A program made the translations under genes and the position numbers. The notes under the pieces were generated by a model. It had not been told where the DNA came from. It made no database searches and saw nothing but the letters and a program-made list of their open reading frames with translations. A DNA stretch of 64,000 nucleotides from Streptomyces sp. NBC_00442 (GTDB lineage Bacteria; Actinomycetota; Actinomycetes; Streptomycetales; Streptomycetaceae): NCBI RefSeq assembly GCF_036014195.1, contig NZ_CP107918.1, forward strand, positions 2,728,001-2,792,000, in the 5' to 3' direction. Shown in pieces: positions 7,915 to 16,152 of the stretch (within the stretch, counting starts at the first letter, position 1; each line of letters begins with the position of its first letter).

Positions 7915-8841
7915 GTGTCCGATCAGCTGCGTGCTCCGTTGTACGAGATCCTGGACGAGCGATTCCGCACCGGGCGCTGCGCCGCCGGGGACGACCGGCT
8001 CGACGTGCTCCACGACGGCTGCCGCTGGGCCGAGGGCCCGCTGTACCTGCCGGCCTGGCGGCAGCTCGTCTGGAGCGACATCCCCAACGACCGGATGCTG
8101 CGCTGGGACGAGGAGACCGGCGCGGTCTCCCTCTTCCGCTCCCCCGCCGGGCACCCCAACGGCAACACGATCGACCGCGAGGGGCGGCTCATCACCTGCG
8201 AGCAGGGCAATCGCCGGGTCACCCGCACCGAGCCCGACGGGCGGCTCACCGTGATCGCCGAGCGCTTCGGCGGCAAGCGGCTCAACAGCCCCAACGACGC
8301 GGTGGTGCGCTCGGACGGATCCATCTGGTTCTCCGACCCGGACTTCGGCATCACCAGCGACTACGAGGGCTTCCGCGCCGACCCCGAGATCGACGGCTGC
8401 CACGTCTACCGGGCAGATCCGTCGACCGGCGAGGTACGGCTCGTCGCGGACGGGTTCGGGGCGCCCAACGGCCTCGTGTTCTCGCCGGACGAACGGCAGT
8501 TGTACGTGTCCGACACCCGGGGCGGACGCATCCGCGTCTTCGAGGTGAGGGCGGACGGCACGCTCGACGACGGCAGGGTCTTCGCCGAGGTCGCGGACGA
8601 CGAGAGCCGGTTCGACAACATCCGCTTCGACGACGGCGGCAGGCTCTGGGCCGCCGCCATGGCGGGCGGAGTGCACTGCTACGACCCCGACGGCACGCTC
8701 ATCGGGCGGCTGCGCGTCCCCGAGCCCGTCTCCAACATCGCCTTCGGCGGACCCAAGAACAACCGCCTCTTCATCACCGCGACCACCTCGCTGTATTCGC
8801 TGGTCATGAGCGTGACGGGGCTGCCGCGCGTACGGGTGTGA
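7915..8841 (+). CDS. SMP-30/gluconolactonase-family protein
   Basis: This protein (308 residues from the GTG at 7915) is a six-bladed beta-propeller hydrolase of the SMP-30/gluconolaconase/LRE family, which opens sugar lactones with a bound divalent metal. The metal-site signatures are seen: the early Glu in CRWAEGPLYLPAWRQLVWSD (E47 region), KRLNSPNDAVVRSDGSIWFSDP with its Asn, and GAPNGLVFSPDERQLYVSDT with Asn and Asp. The GTG at 7915 has AAGGGGAG just upstream; a GTG at 7891 or ATG at 7894 would add 7-8 residues. It faces the Lrp regulator and is likely its target. The substrate is unknown. Confidence 0.85.
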   Translation: MSDQLRAPLYEILDERFRTGRCAAGDDRLDVLHDGCRWAEGPLYLPAWRQLVWSDIPNDRMLRWDEETGAVSLFRSPAGHPNGNTIDREGRLITCEQGNRRVTRTEPDGRLTVIAERFGGKRLNSPNDAVVRSDGSIWFSDPDFGITSDYEGFRADPEIDGCHVYRADPSTGEVRLVADGFGAPNGLVFSPDERQLYVSDTRGGRIRVFEVRADGTLDDGRVFAEVADDESRFDNIRFDDGGRLWAAAMAGGVHCYDPDGTLIGRLRVPEPVSNIAFGGPKNNRLFITATTSLYSLVMSVTGLPRVRV

Positions 8842-8923
8842 CCCACGGCGGCCGGGCCGCCCCGCCCGTCGGCGGCCGCGACCCTGTCGGCCCGGCCGGA
8901 CCCCGTCCGATTAGGCTCGTGAC

Positions 8924-9667
8924 GTGCCAGCACAGAACGCGCCCGAAGAGACGGCCCCCGACGCGGACGGGGCCCGCCCCGCCAAGGGCGAGCAGACCCG
9001 CACCCTGATCCTGGAGACCGCGATGCGGCTCTTCCAGGAGCGGGGGTACGACAAGACCACGATGCGGGCCATCGCCCAGGAGGCCGGGGTCTCGGTCGGC
9101 AACGCGTACTACTACTTCGCCGGCAAGGAGCACCTGATCCAGGGCTTCTACGACCGGATCGCCGCACAGCACCACGAGGCGGTGCGCGAGGTGCTCGACA
9201 CCGAGACGGATCTGGAGGCCCGGCTCGCCGGGGTGCTGCGGGTCTGGCTCGACATCGCCTCGCCGTACCACGAGTTCGCGGCGCAGTTCTTCAAGAACGC
9301 GGCGGATCCGGACAGCCCGCTCAGTCCGTTCTCGACGGAGTCGGAGCACGCGCGCGAGGCCGCTATCTCCGTGCACCGGGAGGTGCTGGCCGGCACGAAG
9401 AGCAAGGTACCGGCCGAACTCGCCGACGTACTGCCCGAGTTGATGTGGCTGTCGCAGATGGGGCTCGTCCTGTACTGGGTGTTCGACCGGTCGCCGGGCC
9501 GCGAGCGCAGCTACCGTCTCGCGGCACGGGGCGCCAAGCTCACCACCCGGGGGGTCGCGCTCGCCCGGTTCCGGGTGCTGCGGCCGCTCGTGCACGAGGT
9601 CCACGAGCTGTTCACGGACTTCCTGCCGGGGATGTCCCAGGCGGCGGCCTCCCGCAAACGGAGCTAG
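8924..9667 (+). CDS. TetR-family transcriptional regulator
   Basis: This 247-residue regulator has a 20-residue disordered head and a TetR helix-turn-helix in residues 24-70 (TLILETAMRLFQERGYDKTTM, AIAQEAGVSVGNAYYYFAGKEHLIQGFY). The long C-terminal ligand domain is of the large-pocket type (TetR_C of the YfiR-like group is possible). The GTG start has no strong ribosome site. The stop codon TAG at 9665-9667 is made from the TA target of an insertion element plus the element's first G; the uninterrupted locus would also read TAG, so the protein is unchanged by the insertion. Confidence 0.88.
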   Translation: MPAQNAPEETAPDADGARPAKGEQTRTLILETAMRLFQERGYDKTTMRAIAQEAGVSVGNAYYYFAGKEHLIQGFYDRIAAQHHEAVREVLDTETDLEARLAGVLRVWLDIASPYHEFAAQFFKNAADPDSPLSPFSTESEHAREAAISVHREVLAGTKSKVPAELADVLPELMWLSQMGLVLYWVFDRSPGRERSYRLAARGAKLTTRGVALARFRVLRPLVHEVHELFTDFLPGMSQAAASRKRS

Positions 9668-9694
9668 TGCCGTAGCAGGCAACGTTTGCCCTGT
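9667..9694 (+). repeat. Left terminal inverted repeat of the IS630-type element
   Basis: The repeat starts GTGCCGTAGC and ends TTTGCCCTGT. It pairs with 10969-10996 with one mismatch (G against A at the sixth base). Confidence 0.92.
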
Positions 9695-9706
9695 AACCGC
9701 CGGGGG

Positions 9707-10159
9707 TCAGCTCGTGCTGAGTGGTGCGCTCTCCTCGGCGTCGAGCTGGTGGTCCGCCCAGATGTAGCTTTCGGGAAGCAGGTCGGTGACGGGCACCATC
9801 CGGAGGCTGTCGTTCGTCCCGACGATGACGTTGAGGGCGGGGAAGTAGTCAAGAAGGACCTGGCGGCAGCGGCCGCATGGGGGTACGACGCCTCGGTCGC
9901 GGTCACCCACGGCGACGATGGTGTCCAGGTCGTAGGCGCCCTGGGCGGCAGCAGCGCCGATGAGGACCAGTTCCGCGCAGGGGCCTCCGGTGAAGTGATA
10001 GGCGTTCACCGCGGTGACGATCCGGCCGTCTCGGGCGCGGGCCGCGGCCGCCACGGTGTGGTTGTCGCCCCGGCAGCGTGTGGCCGCGATGTGCGCCGCT
10101 GCCCGGATCAGTTCGTGGTCGACACGGTCGGTCTGTGTGGTCATCTTCTCTGCCTTCAT
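9707..10159 (-). CDS. Blasticidin-S-deaminase-like cytidine deaminase (IS passenger)
   Basis: This 150-residue protein has the zinc site of cytidine deaminases: C61-A-E63 and P94-C95-G-R-C98, with E63 as proton shuttle. The stretches NAYHFTGGPCAELVLIG, PPCGRCRQVLLDYFP and LLPESYIW closely match what I recall of fungal blasticidin S deaminase (VYHFTGGPCAELVVLG, SPCGRCRQVLLDLHP, LLPSGYVW), with the same 32-residue distance between the Glu and the second Cys. The likely reaction is hydrolytic deamination of a cytosine nucleoside antibiotic or of cytidine. Starts at 10159 or 10144 are both possible; neither has a strong ribosome site, and translation may be coupled to the transposase stop 6 bases upstream. 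Third codon positions are GC-rich, so the gene comes from an actinobacterium. Confidence 0.85.
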   Translation of the reverse strand: MKAEKMTTQTDRVDHELIRAAAHIAATRCRGDNHTVAAAARARDGRIVTAVNAYHFTGGPCAELVLIGAAAAQGAYDLDTIVAVGDRDRGVVPPCGRCRQVLLDYFPALNVIVGTNDSLRMVPVTDLLPESYIWADHQLDAEESAPLSTS

Positions 10160-10165
10160 GCGGTT

Positions 10166-10902
10166 TCAGGCGACGTTGGCCCTGTGGACGACAGCGCGTA
10201 GGTGCTTGTCGTCGGCGTGGCGGTTTCGCCGGATGATGTGGCGGCGGATCATGCTGCCCCGCTCCTTGTGGCCGGCGTGGGCGGTGCCGTCGAGGGTGAA
10301 GTAGCGCAGGGCGGTGAACTGGGCTTCGACGCGGTTGAGCCAGGAGCTGTTGGCCGGGGTGCAGGCGATTTCGACATTGTTCGCCGCCGCCCAGGTGCCG
10401 ACCCGCTGGCACTTCTTCGTCAGGGGTCGCGGGAGGTCTTCCAGGTCTTCAGGCGTGGAAAGGAGACGCCTTCCTCGCGGAGCAGGATGCGCAGGCCCTC
10501 GTGGCTGATGTCGTCGACCACCCCCTCGGCGGCCAGGAAGTCGGCCAGCTTGGTCAGGCTCCAGGTCGAAAAGGGCAGGTGGTGTTCGGTCGGCTTGGAC
10601 TTCGCGATCTTCTTGATCTCGCGCCGCTCGGGCAGGGTGAAGGTCTTGGGCCGGCCGCCCTTGTACTTCGGATACAGGGAGTCGAAGCCGTCGGCGTTGA
10701 AGTTGTGGATCACATCCCGGACCCGGTCATCGCTGGTGAAGGTGACCTCGGCGATCTTCGCCACCGGCATGCCCTGGGCGGACAGCAGGACCATCTGGGC
10801 ACGCCGCCAGGTCACCACCCACCCGGCGCCCCGGCGGACGATCCGAAGCAGCCGTCTGCCTTCGCCATCGTCGATCTCGCGTACACGTACTCGTTCTGCC
10901 AC
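10166..10902 (-). pseudogene. IS630-family transposase, catalytic core deleted and frame broken
   Basis: The N-terminal half is intact from the GTG at 10902: a DNA-binding region with RRAQMVLLSAQGMPVAKIAE, DRVRDVIHNFNADGFDSLYP and STWSLTKLADFLAAEGVV. It stops at TGA just after KTWKTSRDP. In another frame the C-terminal part resumes as LTKKCQRVGTWAAANNVEI, NSSWLNRVEAQF and ends HRANVA at 10166. From memory of this family, about 120 residues with the first two catalytic Asp residues are missing at the junction near 10420; only the Glu of the DDE triad (in NRVEAQF) remains. The protein cannot be active. Confidence 0.88.
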
Positions 10903-10968
10903 CCGGACAGGGTGACGGCCACGCGCCGCCCGGCACAGCACAGCACCCGGACGGCGCGTCACATCACA

Positions 10969-10996
10969 ACAGGGCAAACGTTGCCTGCTATGGCAC
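10969..10996 (-). repeat. Right terminal inverted repeat of the IS630-type element
   Basis: Read on the minus strand it starts GTGCCATAGC and ends TTTGCCCTGT, matching the left end except for one base. It is followed by the TA target copy at 10997-10998. Confidence 0.92.
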
Positions 10997-11012
10997 TAGC
11001 GGGAGGCGGGAG

Positions 11013-13232
11013 TCACAGCCCGAGGGCCCGGGTCACCTCCCCCGCCACCTTCACGATGTCGCCGCTGGGCTCCGTCGCGAACGGCGGGTGGGTGCGCACC
11101 CACGCGTCCTCGAGGGCGAACCAGTCGACGGGGGCCGGGGGGCGGCCCGTGGTCAGGGACGTGGCGAGCGTGTCGAAGCAGGTGCGCCAGCGCAGCGTGT
11201 AGAGGCCGCCCACCAGGCCGGACCACTCCCGGTTGGCGTAGTCCCGCAGATGCCCGCCGTCGGCGGCCGCGCGCGGGCCCCACACCGTGAGGAGCGTCAG
11301 CAGGTCGTACTCCAGGCGGTCCTTCTCCTGCGCCGTCGCGCCCCACGACCGGGCGTCGGCGAGCCGGCGTCCCAGCAGGTGATTCCGGTCCGTGGTGACG
11401 ACCCGTTCCAGGAGGGCGAGGTCGCGCATCCACTGCTCCGTCAGGCTCGCGAACCGTGCCGTGTCCTTCGCCTGGTAGGCGGTACGGATGTCCGGGAGCA
11501 GCAGCCGGGACCGGTTGGAGAGGGTCTGGCGGGTCACGTCGAGGAGGTCGTACCGGTAGGCCGACGAGGTCCGCAGGGCCGGGGCCACGGCCAGGAGCTC
11601 GGGCAGCGCCTTGGCGAACTCGGCCGCGTCGTAGCGCAGTTGACGGGGCGACCAATATCCCGCCGACAGGGCGTTCAGGTCGGGCCGGGCGCCGAACAGG
11701 CCGTCCGCGCCCTCGCTCCAGGAGTCGGCGCGCGTGGTGCCGTACGCGGTGCGGCGCAGCACGTCCCAGGCGCGGGCCGCGTGCGCGTCGTCGGCGCCGT
11801 ACCGGTAGCGCGGCCACTGCCGGAACCACTCCTCCAGGTCGAGCGTCCCCTCCGTCCAGGGCAGGTCGGAGAAGAGGGCGAACGCGGCGGGATTGTTGTC
11901 CGCGCCCTCCGGCATGAGCGCGATGCCGTCGAGCGCGCTGTCGGGCTTGGTGCGCCAACGCTCGTACAGGGAGGCCCAGTCGGGAGTGTTGGCACCCATC
12001 ACCGTGTGGCCGCCGAAGTTCCAGATGGAGCCGAACGCGTACGGCGTGCCCTCCCAGGTCTCCTCGCGGTCGGTGACCGAGGGGAAGCGGTCGGAGAGGC
12101 CGTCGACGATGAACAGCCTGGCCTTGTCGACGGCTTCGACGATCTCGCGGTGCGGGTTGTTCTGCCAGCCCAGGATGGTCCAGAGCGCCCCAGGACGCGC
12201 CGTGCGCAGCGCGCTCTCGACGGCCCGCGCGGCGTCGCCGATCGGCACGTCGCCGGGGGTGCCGCCTTCGTGCAGCAGGTCCATCTTGTACGAGGGGGCG
12301 GCGCCGAGCAGCTCGTTCTGTACGTCGTAGAACGTACCGGCGACGCGGCCGAAGGCGTCGCAGCGGGGGTCGAGCCAGTCGGGCCGGGGGAAACCGCCCC
12401 ACACGCCCTGCGGCACCACGCGGGCACCCGGCTCGCGGTCGGTGAAGCCGGGCGGGACGGTCCCGAAGTAGCCGGGCAGCACCGGACTCATGCCGAGTTC
12501 GCGCAGCCGGGTCACGACGCGGACCGCCAACTCGGCCCTTTCGTGGAGGAGTTGTCGGGACAGGGGGCCGCCGAATCCGGACATGTTCTGGAGCAGCCAC
12601 CAGGGCTGATGCGCGGGCCCGGGGAGCCAGGCGCGCAGCTCGGTGTCGTCGTAGCCGTGCTGGAGGAAGGTGCGGTGGTAGACGGTGTCGGCGCCGAGGT
12701 AGACCAGCACCTCGTTGTATCCGTGCAGGGCCAGGACGTCGAGCTCGCGCTCCCAGTACGTCCAGTCGTGGTAGGGGCCGGTGTAGCCGTCGTTGGTGTC
12801 GTTGAAGGCGAAGCGATGGGTGACGCCGGCCGTCTTCTCGATGGGCGCGGGCACGGCGGGCAGCGTGGCGGGCAGGCCGGTCTGCTCGCCCGTCCAGGAG
12901 ATGTGGGCGTGGGCCACGTGCCGCAAGTACCAGTGGAATCCGGTGAGTTGAACGGCCGGGGTGCTGCCCTCGACGAGGATCCGCCCGGCGCCGCCCGAGA
13001 CGCGGAAGCGGTCGCTGTCGCGGCCGGCCGCGCGGGGCGCGATCGCGCGGGGCGTGGCGCGGAAGGTGACCTGCCCCGCGTGGCGGGGCAGCAGCCGGGC
13101 CAGTGCCCGTGCGGCCGGGTCCGGCGCGGCGGGGGCGCCGGCCTGGGCGGCGTGCCCGGTCCCGGTGCTCGCCCCGAGGGCGAGGGCCGATCCGGCGAGT
13201 GAGCTCAGGAGCGTACGGCGGGAAAGGCGCAT
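11013..13232 (-). CDS. Secreted alpha-N-acetylglucosaminidase (GH89)
   Basis: This 739-residue enzyme looks like NAGLU, which removes terminal alpha-linked GlcNAc. It starts with a twin-arginine-type signal (MRLSRRTLLSSLAGSALALG) and an Ala/Thr cleavage region near residue 30, so it is exported folded. The N-terminal domain ends near 130 and the catalytic domain follows. Family stretches include FNDTNDGYTGPYHDWTYWERE, VLPGYFGTVPPGF, MDLLHEGGTPGD, ALWTILGWQNNP and MPEGADNNPAAFALFSDLPW, the last matching the region of the second catalytic Glu. The GTG/ATG start at 13232 fits the signal peptide. It is a single gene between the insertion element and the solute-binding protein; no other sugar-uptake gene is next to it. 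Confidence 0.85.
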   Translation of the reverse strand: MRLSRRTLLSSLAGSALALGASTGTGHAAQAGAPAAPDPAARALARLLPRHAGQVTFRATPRAIAPRAAGRDSDRFRVSGGAGRILVEGSTPAVQLTGFHWYLRHVAHAHISWTGEQTGLPATLPAVPAPIEKTAGVTHRFAFNDTNDGYTGPYHDWTYWERELDVLALHGYNEVLVYLGADTVYHRTFLQHGYDDTELRAWLPGPAHQPWWLLQNMSGFGGPLSRQLLHERAELAVRVVTRLRELGMSPVLPGYFGTVPPGFTDREPGARVVPQGVWGGFPRPDWLDPRCDAFGRVAGTFYDVQNELLGAAPSYKMDLLHEGGTPGDVPIGDAARAVESALRTARPGALWTILGWQNNPHREIVEAVDKARLFIVDGLSDRFPSVTDREETWEGTPYAFGSIWNFGGHTVMGANTPDWASLYERWRTKPDSALDGIALMPEGADNNPAAFALFSDLPWTEGTLDLEEWFRQWPRYRYGADDAHAARAWDVLRRTAYGTTRADSWSEGADGLFGARPDLNALSAGYWSPRQLRYDAAEFAKALPELLAVAPALRTSSAYRYDLLDVTRQTLSNRSRLLLPDIRTAYQAKDTARFASLTEQWMRDLALLERVVTTDRNHLLGRRLADARSWGATAQEKDRLEYDLLTLLTVWGPRAAADGGHLRDYANREWSGLVGGLYTLRWRTCFDTLATSLTTGRPPAPVDWFALEDAWVRTHPPFATEPSGDIVKVAGEVTRALGL

Positions 13233-13352
13233 CCTTCGACGGAAGCAGCGACTCCGGGCGCGGTCAATGGAGCAGAACCGGTGGCGCCTTGGACAGAAGC
13301 CCTTTGGGTGAACCCCACCGGTTCACATCCGCCCCCGCGGCCCCACCCGGGC

Positions 13353-14915
13353 TCAGATCCAGCCCAGCTCCCACAGCCGCCACACGCCCGTGCCGTCGGA
13401 GAGGTACTGCGAGCCGCTGATGTCCTTGCTGCCGAGCACATAGTTCTTGCCCTGCCACAGCGGGATCAGCGGAACGTCCTCGGCGACCTTCTCCTGGAGC
13501 GCCTTGAAGTCGTCGGCGGTGCGTCCGCGGTCGGTGTACTCCTGGGTCTGGCGGATGAGTTCGTCCGCCGTCTTGTCGGAGTAGTTGTTGTGGAGGCTGT
13601 TGCCGGTACCGACGAGCGGCTGGCTGAAGTTGTCGGGGTCGGGGAAGTCGGCGAGCCAGCCGGCCGTGTACGCGTCGTACTTGCCCTCGGCGTAGTTCTG
13701 CTGCATCTTCCGCCAGTCGGCCTCGGCGATCAGGTTGACCTTGAACAGGCCGTCCTTTTCGAGCTGCTTCTTGATCTCCTCGGCCTCCGCGCCGTTCGCG
13801 CCGAGCTTGCGGTAGGCCAGGTCGAAGCGGACCGGGAGCTGCTCGCCCTTCAGGAGCGCCTTCGCCTTGGCCGCGTCGGGCTGCGGGTAGGCGTCGAAGA
13901 ACGCGGTGCTGTGGCCGGTGAAGCCCTGCGGGATCACCGAGTACAGGGGGTCGACGGTGCCGCTGTAGACGGCGTTGACGAGCGCCCCGCGGTCGATGAG
14001 GGAGGCGGCGGCCTGACGGACCTTGACCTTGGAGACCGGGCTCGACGACTTGAGGTTGAAGTTCACCGCGCGGATGTCGTAGCCGGGGGAGGTGGTGATC
14101 CGCAGATCGGGTCCCGGCGACAGCTTGGCGAGGACCTGCGGCGGCATCTCGCGGTGGGTGACGTCGATCTGCTTGGCCTGCCAGGCGTCGTTGAGCTGGT
14201 CCGCCTCGGCGAAGTAGCGCACCGTGACGGGCAGCCCCCTCTTGGTCACCGCGCCGTGGTAGTGGGAGTTGGGCTCCAGGCTCGCGCTGACCGGGCGCCC
14301 CGAGGAGTCCTTCGTGTACCCCTTGAGCACGTACGGACCCGAGCCGGTCACCGAGTCGCCCTTGCGCAGGGAACCCGCGGGGTAATCGGTGCTGTCGACG
14401 ATCGAGCCCGCGCCGGTGGCGAGCTTGGAGGGGAAGGTGGCGTCCTTGGTCTTCAGGTTGAAGGTGACCGTGTTCCCGTCGGCCTTCACCGAGCCGATCA
14501 TGGCGAACAGCGGCTGGGGACCCAGATCGGAATTGATCTTGAAGATCCGGTCGAAGGAGAACTTCACGTCCTCGGCGGTCACCTTGCGCCCGCTGGAGAA
14601 GGTGAGGTCGTCCCGGAGCACGCACTGGTACGTCTGGAGCTTCTGCCCGACGAAGGTGCAGCTCTTCGCGGCGTCCGGGACCGGCGTCGCGCTGCCTTCG
14701 CGGAAGGTCATCAGCGACTGGTAGACGTTGTTGTAGATCGCCCAGGATCCCGCGTCGTAGGCACCCGCCGGGTCGAGCGAGGTGATCACGTCGGTCGTCC
14801 CGACGGAGATGGGGTCCTTCTTCGCCTGATCGGACGGCAGCAGCTGCCAGCCCCCCACGCCGGCGACCACCACCGCCGCGCCTATTGCCACCATCCGCAT
14901 ACGGATCGACCGCAT
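13353..14915 (-). CDS. ABC-type oligopeptide/dipeptide solute-binding protein (family 5), no lipobox
   Basis: This 520-residue protein has the family 5 solute-binding layout (SBP_bac_5): VGTTDVITSLDPAGAYD, NNVYQSLMTF, VLRDDLTFSSGRKVTAEDVKFSFDRI, FNLKSSSPVSKVKVRQAAASLI and PLIPLWQGKNYV. The ATG at 14915 has AGGAG about 8 bases upstream; an in-frame ATG 27 bases earlier is less likely. The N-terminus is basic then hydrophobic (residues 5-25) but has no Cys for lipid attachment, so it is either a signal-anchor or cleaved. No permease or ATPase genes are adjacent, so it must work with a remote transporter. The ligand is unknown. Confidence 0.88.
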   Translation of the reverse strand: MRSIRMRMVAIGAAVVVAGVGGWQLLPSDQAKKDPISVGTTDVITSLDPAGAYDAGSWAIYNNVYQSLMTFREGSATPVPDAAKSCTFVGQKLQTYQCVLRDDLTFSSGRKVTAEDVKFSFDRIFKINSDLGPQPLFAMIGSVKADGNTVTFNLKTKDATFPSKLATGAGSIVDSTDYPAGSLRKGDSVTGSGPYVLKGYTKDSSGRPVSASLEPNSHYHGAVTKRGLPVTVRYFAEADQLNDAWQAKQIDVTHREMPPQVLAKLSPGPDLRITTSPGYDIRAVNFNLKSSSPVSKVKVRQAAASLIDRGALVNAVYSGTVDPLYSVIPQGFTGHSTAFFDAYPQPDAAKAKALLKGEQLPVRFDLAYRKLGANGAEAEEIKKQLEKDGLFKVNLIAEADWRKMQQNYAEGKYDAYTAGWLADFPDPDNFSQPLVGTGNSLHNNYSDKTADELIRQTQEYTDRGRTADDFKALQEKVAEDVPLIPLWQGKNYVLGSKDISGSQYLSDGTGVWRLWELGWI

Positions 14916-15220
14916 CGCCGTGCTCTCCTCGGAACGCCCCACCCTTGCCGAACGCGCGGTGTCGGCACGCTGCGCCCGTGATGGGGCTCACCCAATCACA
15001 CGACCTTCACATTGTGGAAGGGACAACCTTTTTCTCACAGCCACTCGTTAGCCGAGCGTGACGGAACCCTCCGTATCCGCCTGTTCACGGCGAAGTGTGC
15101 GCGGCGAGAGGAATCCGAGCGTCCGCAGGTTCTTCACAGAGCCCCCGCCCACCGGGCCCGGCGAGGCCGGCTCGATACTGGCTGGGAACGCCGTGCCCGA
15201 CCCCCCGAAGGACTCCCCTC
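14916..15220. other. Gap between the solute-binding protein and SCO4848-like genes
   Basis: This 305-base divergent gap must hold promoters in both directions. I see an AT-richer patch around 15000-15055 but no clear -10/-35 pair, riboswitch or RNA gene. Confidence 0.5.
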
Positions 15221-15454
15221 ATGAAGCTCAGCCGTCGCGTCTCCTGGTTCCTGCTCGCGTTCGGGGCCTGGTCCTGGGTGGTCTGGGTGACCTTCGCCAA
15301 GAACCTGTGGGCCGATGCCAGCGGACTCGCCTTCGACCACGGCCGGCCCACGGCGTACTTCTGGGTCCACCTGACGCTCGCCATCGTCTCGTTCATCCTC
15401 GGGACGATCATCGGCGTCATCGGGCTTCGGGGCGTTCGGGCGAACCGCACGTAG
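15221..15454 (+). CDS. SCO4848-family small membrane protein
   Basis: The product has 77 residues with two hydrophobic helices (about 8-25 and 45-68) and begins MKLSRRVSWFLLAFGAWSW, which is the hallmark of the SCO4848 family of conserved Streptomyces membrane proteins. The ATG at 15221 is chosen for this conserved start; upstream in-frame sequence is Pro/Arg-rich and noncoding in character. In S. coelicolor the family member lies next to a D,D-carboxypeptidase gene, as here (about 1.1 kb downstream). Function is unknown. A broken second copy lies at 16373-16496. Confidence 0.8.
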   Translation: MKLSRRVSWFLLAFGAWSWVVWVTFAKNLWADASGLAFDHGRPTAYFWVHLTLAIVSFILGTIIGVIGLRGVRANRT

Positions 15455-15744
15455 AAGCCCCGGCCGTGCTCGACGGGAAGGGGAAGCGTACCGACGGGGC
15501 GGCCTACGGGTGGAGCGGACAGCCGGTTCCGGGGGCGCAGGGGCCCCCTCCCGGCAGGGGCGGGCGGGCGTGGGGGTCCGGGCGTGGGGGTCCTCCACGT
15601 GGCGGTAGAGGTATCGCTTCTGCGCCCTCCCTACGGGTGGCTTCCGCCGCCGAGGATGTATCGGAGCTGGCCACGCAATCCTGAGAGGGAGGCCCCAGAC
15701 CTCGGCGCCCACATCCCCAACCCCCTGCCCCCTAGCAGCACTTC

Positions 15745-16095
15745 GTGCGTTTCCGCCATACGGTCGGCGCCGCCCTCGGCGCCCTCGCCCTCGTCGTCAC
15801 CCTGCCCACCTCGGCCAACGCGGTCGACGGCTATGCCACCTACTCGTGGGGCACGGCGGAGAACCCGAAGTTCGGCAAGCTGGACCACCCGGAGGGAAGG
15901 GTCTGCATCAACATCCCCGAGGTCGAATCCGGTAAGAGCGCTTACGCCTGGAACTTCAAGAACAACACCCACTCGAACCTGTTCCTCTTTCCCGACGCCG
16001 AATGCCAGGGTGACCACACCTCTGTGAACGCCGGTGGAAAGCCTGATTCCAAGATCAAGTTCAAGTCCGTGTACTTCCGCCTGACCAACACCTGA
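15745..16095 (+). CDS. Small secreted protein of unknown function
   Basis: The product has 116 residues from a GTG at 15745. A classical signal peptide is clear (residues 1-26, cleavage after TSANA). The mature part of about 90 residues has two Cys (in GRVCINIPEV and DAECQGDH), which could form one disulfide bond, and reads like a compact beta protein (SAYAWNFKNNTHSNLFLFPD). The ribosome site is weak. It lies between the SCO4848-like gene and a strong terminator. I do not recognise the family. Confidence 0.7.
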   Translation: MRFRHTVGAALGALALVVTLPTSANAVDGYATYSWGTAENPKFGKLDHPEGRVCINIPEVESGKSAYAWNFKNNTHSNLFLFPDAECQGDHTSVNAGGKPDSKIKFKSVYFRLTNT

Positions 16096-16120
16096 CCCAC
16101 CGTCCAAGCCCTGGCTCATC

Positions 16121-16152
16121 GCCCCGGCGCAGCGTCAACGCCGCGCCGGGGC
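16121..16152 (+). terminator. Terminator after the small secreted protein gene
   Basis: A perfect 10-bp stem GCCCCGGCGC / GCGCCGGGGC with a 12-base loop lies 25 bases after the stop codon. Confidence 0.85.

Larger units (their letters stand above)
9667..10996 (-). mobile_element. IS630-type element with a deleted transposase and a deaminase passenger gene
   Basis: The element is 1330 bp long and is flanked by a TA on each side (9665-9666 and 10997-10998), the target duplication typical of IS630/Tc1/mariner. Its ends are 28-bp terminal inverted repeats matching at 27 of 28 positions. On the minus strand it holds an IS630-type transposase relic and, 6 bases after the relic's stop, a complete cytidine/blasticidin-S-deaminase-like gene that ends 12 bases before the left repeat. 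It sits in the short gap between two convergent genes. With no intact transposase it can only move if a related enzyme acts in trans. Confidence 0.9.

Noticed and set aside
9667..10996. Reading the element as an active insertion sequence
   Set aside because: The transposase frame is interrupted and two of the three DDE residues are missing, so it is not self-mobile.
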